Below are positions 61,769 to 64,000 of a stretch of 64,000 nucleotides of DNA, piece by piece (within the stretch, counting starts at the first letter, position 1; each line of letters begins with the position of its first letter). The stretch comes from Stagnihabitans sp043721775 (GTDB taxonomy: Bacteria; Pseudomonadota; Alphaproteobacteria; Rhodobacterales; Rhodobacteraceae). The notes beneath the pieces are model-generated. The model was not told where the DNA came from. It did not search any database and saw only the letters and a list, made by a program, of their open reading frames with translations. The position numbers and the translations under genes are program-made. The stretch lies in assembly GCA_043721775.1 (NCBI GenBank), contig JAYSQA010000093.1:9787-73786 (forward strand). The letters are read 5' to 3'.

Positions 61769-62379
61769 TGGTAGAACCTAACCTTGCCAACAAAGTCCAT
61801 ATGAGCGTCGTAATCGATCTGTCCCAGCTTCGACCCTATGCGCCAAGTGATGATTTGAATAATCTCATAGTTGGTTTCCAAGATAGAGTTCACAAACATT
61901 AGTGGAATGCCTTTTGAATCCACTTTGTATGCAAGTAGATCACTGTTGTGTTCTAGAACTGTTCGGTTTTCTTCTGCCAGAAGTTCAACTGTCCCTCCCA
62001 TCGACGTTGCGACACTTAATACATTGTTCAGCATTCTATCCCTCAAAGCTTTAACTCCAAGAGCTGCACTCTCATCCTTCGCCTCGACGATAATTTTTCC
62101 GTTATAATTTAGCCCACTGGCGACCTCCATGGTTGAAATGAATTGTGCAGTTGTTCCAGGGTCCGCGAAAGTTCGTTTCCAAGTTGAAAGGTAAGCACAA
62201 AATCGAGTTGCCTGTGTAACCACTTCGCAATTAATGAGCGTTTCATTCTGTAGCTCCGCTTCTTGCCTTTCAAGTGCAAGACTCCGGGGGTCCTCTCCCA
62301 TAAGATTCCGTTCAGAGAAAGCAACAGAAGGAACGATGACAATGCAACAGGCGATGAATGTTGGCAGTATACGTCTCAC
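61765..62379 (-). CDS. AT-rich orphan exported protein inserted in the liv operon
   Basis: A 204-residue protein I do not recognise. It begins with a signal peptide (RRILPTFIACCIVIVPSVAFS). The mature part has two cysteines (LINCEVVTQATRFCAYLSTWKRTF) and is otherwise mixed alpha/beta in appearance. Base use differs sharply from neighbours: 61861-61920 is 35% G+C by my count, against about 58% at 61561-61620 in livF. It starts with GTG overlapping the livG stop (GTGA) and ends overlapping the livF start (ATGA), so the foreign-looking gene is seamlessly spliced into the operon. An uncharacterised accessory to the transporter or a transferred gene are both possible. Confidence 0.8.
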   Translation of the reverse strand: MRRILPTFIACCIVIVPSVAFSERNLMGEDPRSLALERQEAELQNETLINCEVVTQATRFCAYLSTWKRTFADPGTTAQFISTMEVASGLNYNGKIIVEAKDESAALGVKALRDRMLNNVLSVATSMGGTVELLAEENRTVLEHNSDLLAYKVDSKGIPLMFVNSILETNYEIIQIITWRIGSKLGQIDYDAHMDFVGKVRFYQ

Positions 62380-63161
62380 GCCGCCCCCTCCTTGACCTTG
62401 TTCTTCAGGCCGGTGCCCAGATAAGCCTCGATCACGCGCTCGTCGTTCTTGACTTGGGCGACAGTGCCCTTGGCCAGCACCTTGCCCTCGGCCATCACAA
62501 TCACCGGGTCGCAGAGGCGGGCAATGAAATCCATGTCGTGTTCGATGACGCAGAAAGTATAGCCGCGTTCCTTGTTCAGGCGCACGATGGCGTCGCCGAT
62601 GGTGTTCAAGAGGGTGCGGTTCACACCCGCGCCAACCTCATCCAGAAAAACCACCTTGGCGTCGACCATCATGGTGCGGCCCAGTTCCACCAGCTTCTTC
62701 TGCCCGCCCGAGATGTTGCCGGCCTTCTCGTCAGCGATGTGGAAAATTGTCAGGAACTCCAGCACCTCGTCGGCCTTGCGGCGCAGTGCGGCCTCTTCCT
62801 GTGCGATCAGGCCCCGGCGGAACCAGGTGTTCCACAGCTTTTCGCCAGCTTGGCCAGCGGGCACCATCATCAGGTTTTCCCGCACCGTCATCGAAGCGAA
62901 CTCATGGGCGATCTGGAAGGTGCGCAGCAGGCCCTTGGCAAACAGCTGATGCGGTTCAAGCCCGGTGATATCCTCGCCATCCATCAGCACGCGGCCCGAG
63001 GTTGGCTTCAACCGCCCGGCGATCACATTGAAAAGCGTGGTTTTTCCGGCACCGTTCGGGCCAATCAACCCGGTGATGGAGCCTGTGGCGATTTCCAGGC
63101 TGGCACCGTCGACGGCGCGAAAGGCCCCGAAGTGCCGGTGAAGGTCTTCGACGACGATCAT
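62376..63161 (-). CDS. livG: Branched-chain amino acid ABC transporter ATP-binding protein LivG
   Basis: A 261-residue ATPase with Walker A (IGPNGAGKTT), Q-loop (LLRTFQIAHEFASMTVRENL), signature (ISGGQKKLVELGRTM) and Walker B (VVFLDEVGAG). The Walker B is followed by VGAGVN rather than the usual P-x-AG, which is a common variant in this group. It heads the operon and follows the binding-protein gene by 136 nt with a hairpin between. Confidence 0.92.
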   Translation of the reverse strand: MIVVEDLHRHFGAFRAVDGASLEIATGSITGLIGPNGAGKTTLFNVIAGRLKPTSGRVLMDGEDITGLEPHQLFAKGLLRTFQIAHEFASMTVRENLMMVPAGQAGEKLWNTWFRRGLIAQEEAALRRKADEVLEFLTIFHIADEKAGNISGGQKKLVELGRTMMVDAKVVFLDEVGAGVNRTLLNTIGDAIVRLNKERGYTFCVIEHDMDFIARLCDPVIVMAEGKVLAKGTVAQVKNDERVIEAYLGTGLKNKVKEGAA

Positions 63162-63235
63162 CTTTTCCCCTGTTCCCCCATCTGGCCCTTATGGGCTCTT
63201 TGGGTCGTTCTAAAGCGCGTTCTGTATTCATGGCA

Positions 63236-63263
63236 ACGGCCCGGGGGTAAAACCCCGGGCCGT
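63236..63263 (-). terminator. Hairpin between binding-protein gene and livG
   Basis: ACGGCCCGGGG (63236-63246) pairs perfectly with CCCCGGGCCGT (63253-63263) around GTAAAA. It follows the minus-strand binding-protein gene by 34 bp and lacks a long T-run, so it is probably a partial terminator or mRNA stabiliser that sets higher expression of the binding protein than of livG. Confidence 0.75.
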
Positions 63264-63297
63264 GCAGGTTTGGATCAGGAACCGATCACAAGAACCA

Positions 63298-64000
63298 TCA
63301 ACGGAACTTGATGGTTTCGTACTTGCCGGCCTTGATCTCGAACTCTTTGTAGCGGCCAGCGCTTTCGCCAGCGCCGACAAGGGTCACACCCGAGGCGCCG
63401 TCATAGTCGATGGCCTTGCCCGCAGCGATCAGTTCCATCGCGTGGCCAAGCTGGCCGGGAAGGATCTTTTCGCCCGAACCATCGGCCGGACCATTGGCGA
63501 TTTCCATGATCTTCTTGGAATATACCTTGCTGTCGGTCGAGTTGGCCGCCTGCATCGCCAGCATGATCAGGGCTGCCGCATCATAGCTTTCCATCGTGTA
63601 GGGCGAGGTGGCGTCGTAAGCCGGGTCGTTCTTCTTGCCCATGTCAGCGAGGATCGCTGCACCGGCAGAGTCAGACTGTGCTACCTGACCGTAAGACCCG
63701 TCAAGTGCCGGGCCGATGGCCTTGGGCAGGCTGTCGCCCACCATGCCGCCGGGAAGGCCAAACTTGGTGAAGGCACCAGTGTCAAGCGAGGCCTGGATGA
63801 TGCCCTTGCCGCCTTGATCAAGGTAGCCTGCAACAACCAGCAGGTCACCGCCAGCGGCCGCCAACGAAGCGACTTCTGCCGAGTAGTCAGACTTGCCGTC
63901 TTCATGCGGGATGTCGATGGTGACCTTGCCGCCGACCTTCTGGAACGAGGTCGAGATCGCGTCGGCCAGACCCTTGCCGTAGTCGCTGTTGGAATAGGTC
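63298..64000 (-). CDS. Branched-chain amino acid ABC transporter substrate-binding protein (3' part)
   Basis: The 3' 234 codons of a periplasmic LivJ/LivK-like binding protein; the gene runs off the window. The frame is open from base 63999 (TYSNSDYGKGLADAISTSFQKVGG) and shows the ligand-domain stretches YDATSPYTMESYDAAALIMLAMQAAN and VTLVGAGESAGRYKEFEI. It is the solute receptor for the livGFHM transporter encoded downstream on the same strand. Confidence 0.92.
   Translation of the reverse strand, partial: TYSNSDYGKGLADAISTSFQKVGGKVTIDIPHEDGKSDYSAEVASLAAAGGDLLVVAGYLDQGGKGIIQASLDTGAFTKFGLPGGMVGDSLPKAIGPALDGSYGQVAQSDSAGAAILADMGKKNDPAYDATSPYTMESYDAAALIMLAMQAANSTDSKVYSKKIMEIANGPADGSGEKILPGQLGHAMELIAAGKAIDYDGASGVTLVGAGESAGRYKEFEIKAGKYETIKFR

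Overview
The window is GC-rich DNA from an alphaproteobacterium, most likely Rhodobacteraceae (Rhodobacter/Tabrizicola/Gemmobacter-like). The inference rests on codon bias, the yajC-secD-secF-Mth938 order after serS, a Hint-domain RTX protein, the circularly permuted ATP-grasp/transglutaminase operon, and fabI/pdxH/gpt housekeeping genes. No species can be fixed from sequence alone.

Layout. 1-1858: ruin of a kinase/M23/class III aminotransferase fusion gene, then a 37-bp tandem array. 2109-9314: inositol-type sugar catabolism (class II aldolase, iolB, iolC on minus; two Gfo/Idh/MocA dehydrogenases and an IolE-like TIM barrel on plus), with a perfect LacI-type palindrome between the divergent arms, a 159-bp MITE-like element and a LacI regulator. 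9328-14998: DeoR regulator plus a sugar operon (fucose-isomerase-like enzyme, split transketolase, FGGY kinase); the N-terminal transketolase subunit is broken by a nonsense codon and a frameshift. 15162-23737: EamA transporter, then a tightly packed operon (transglutaminase-DUF2126, ATP-grasp/alpha-E, transglutaminase) and a DUF4177 gene. 23867-29591: HisC-like aminotransferase, DUF2127, gpt, LysE, fabI, pdxH, double cold-shock protein, DUF192. 29684-34816: tRNA-Pro, repeat-rich spacer, selO, XRE-cupin regulator, kbl-tdh threonine degradation. 35005-40912: serS, a methyltransferase framed by two palindromic repeats, yajC-secD-secF-Mth938. 41215-48823: FAD oxidoreductase, xth, an unassigned gene, erpA, dgt, dsbB, a YqaA-like protein, a frameshifted zinc metallopeptidase, tRNA-Leu. 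49914-58642: a 1336-residue RTX-Hint protein, a MobA-like transferase, an FAD/GcvT demethylating dehydrogenase, and a frameshifted RTX gene. 58743-64000: livMHFG operon with an AT-rich orphan gene between livG and livF, and the 3' part of the binding-protein gene.

Two patterns run across the window and are not explained by the genes. First, short tandem repeats (13-50 bp units, often 15 bp) sit at or across stop codons of many genes, and in several cases the repeated unit contains the stop codon itself; similar in-frame repeats lie inside selO, the ATP-grasp gene and the RTX gene. Second, a recurrent intergenic element, in its full form a GC-rich hairpin followed by a GGATATTTG..CAAATGAA-like stretch, occurs at eight places, all between genes. 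Several genes are broken by single lesions, which could reflect real decay or assembly error.
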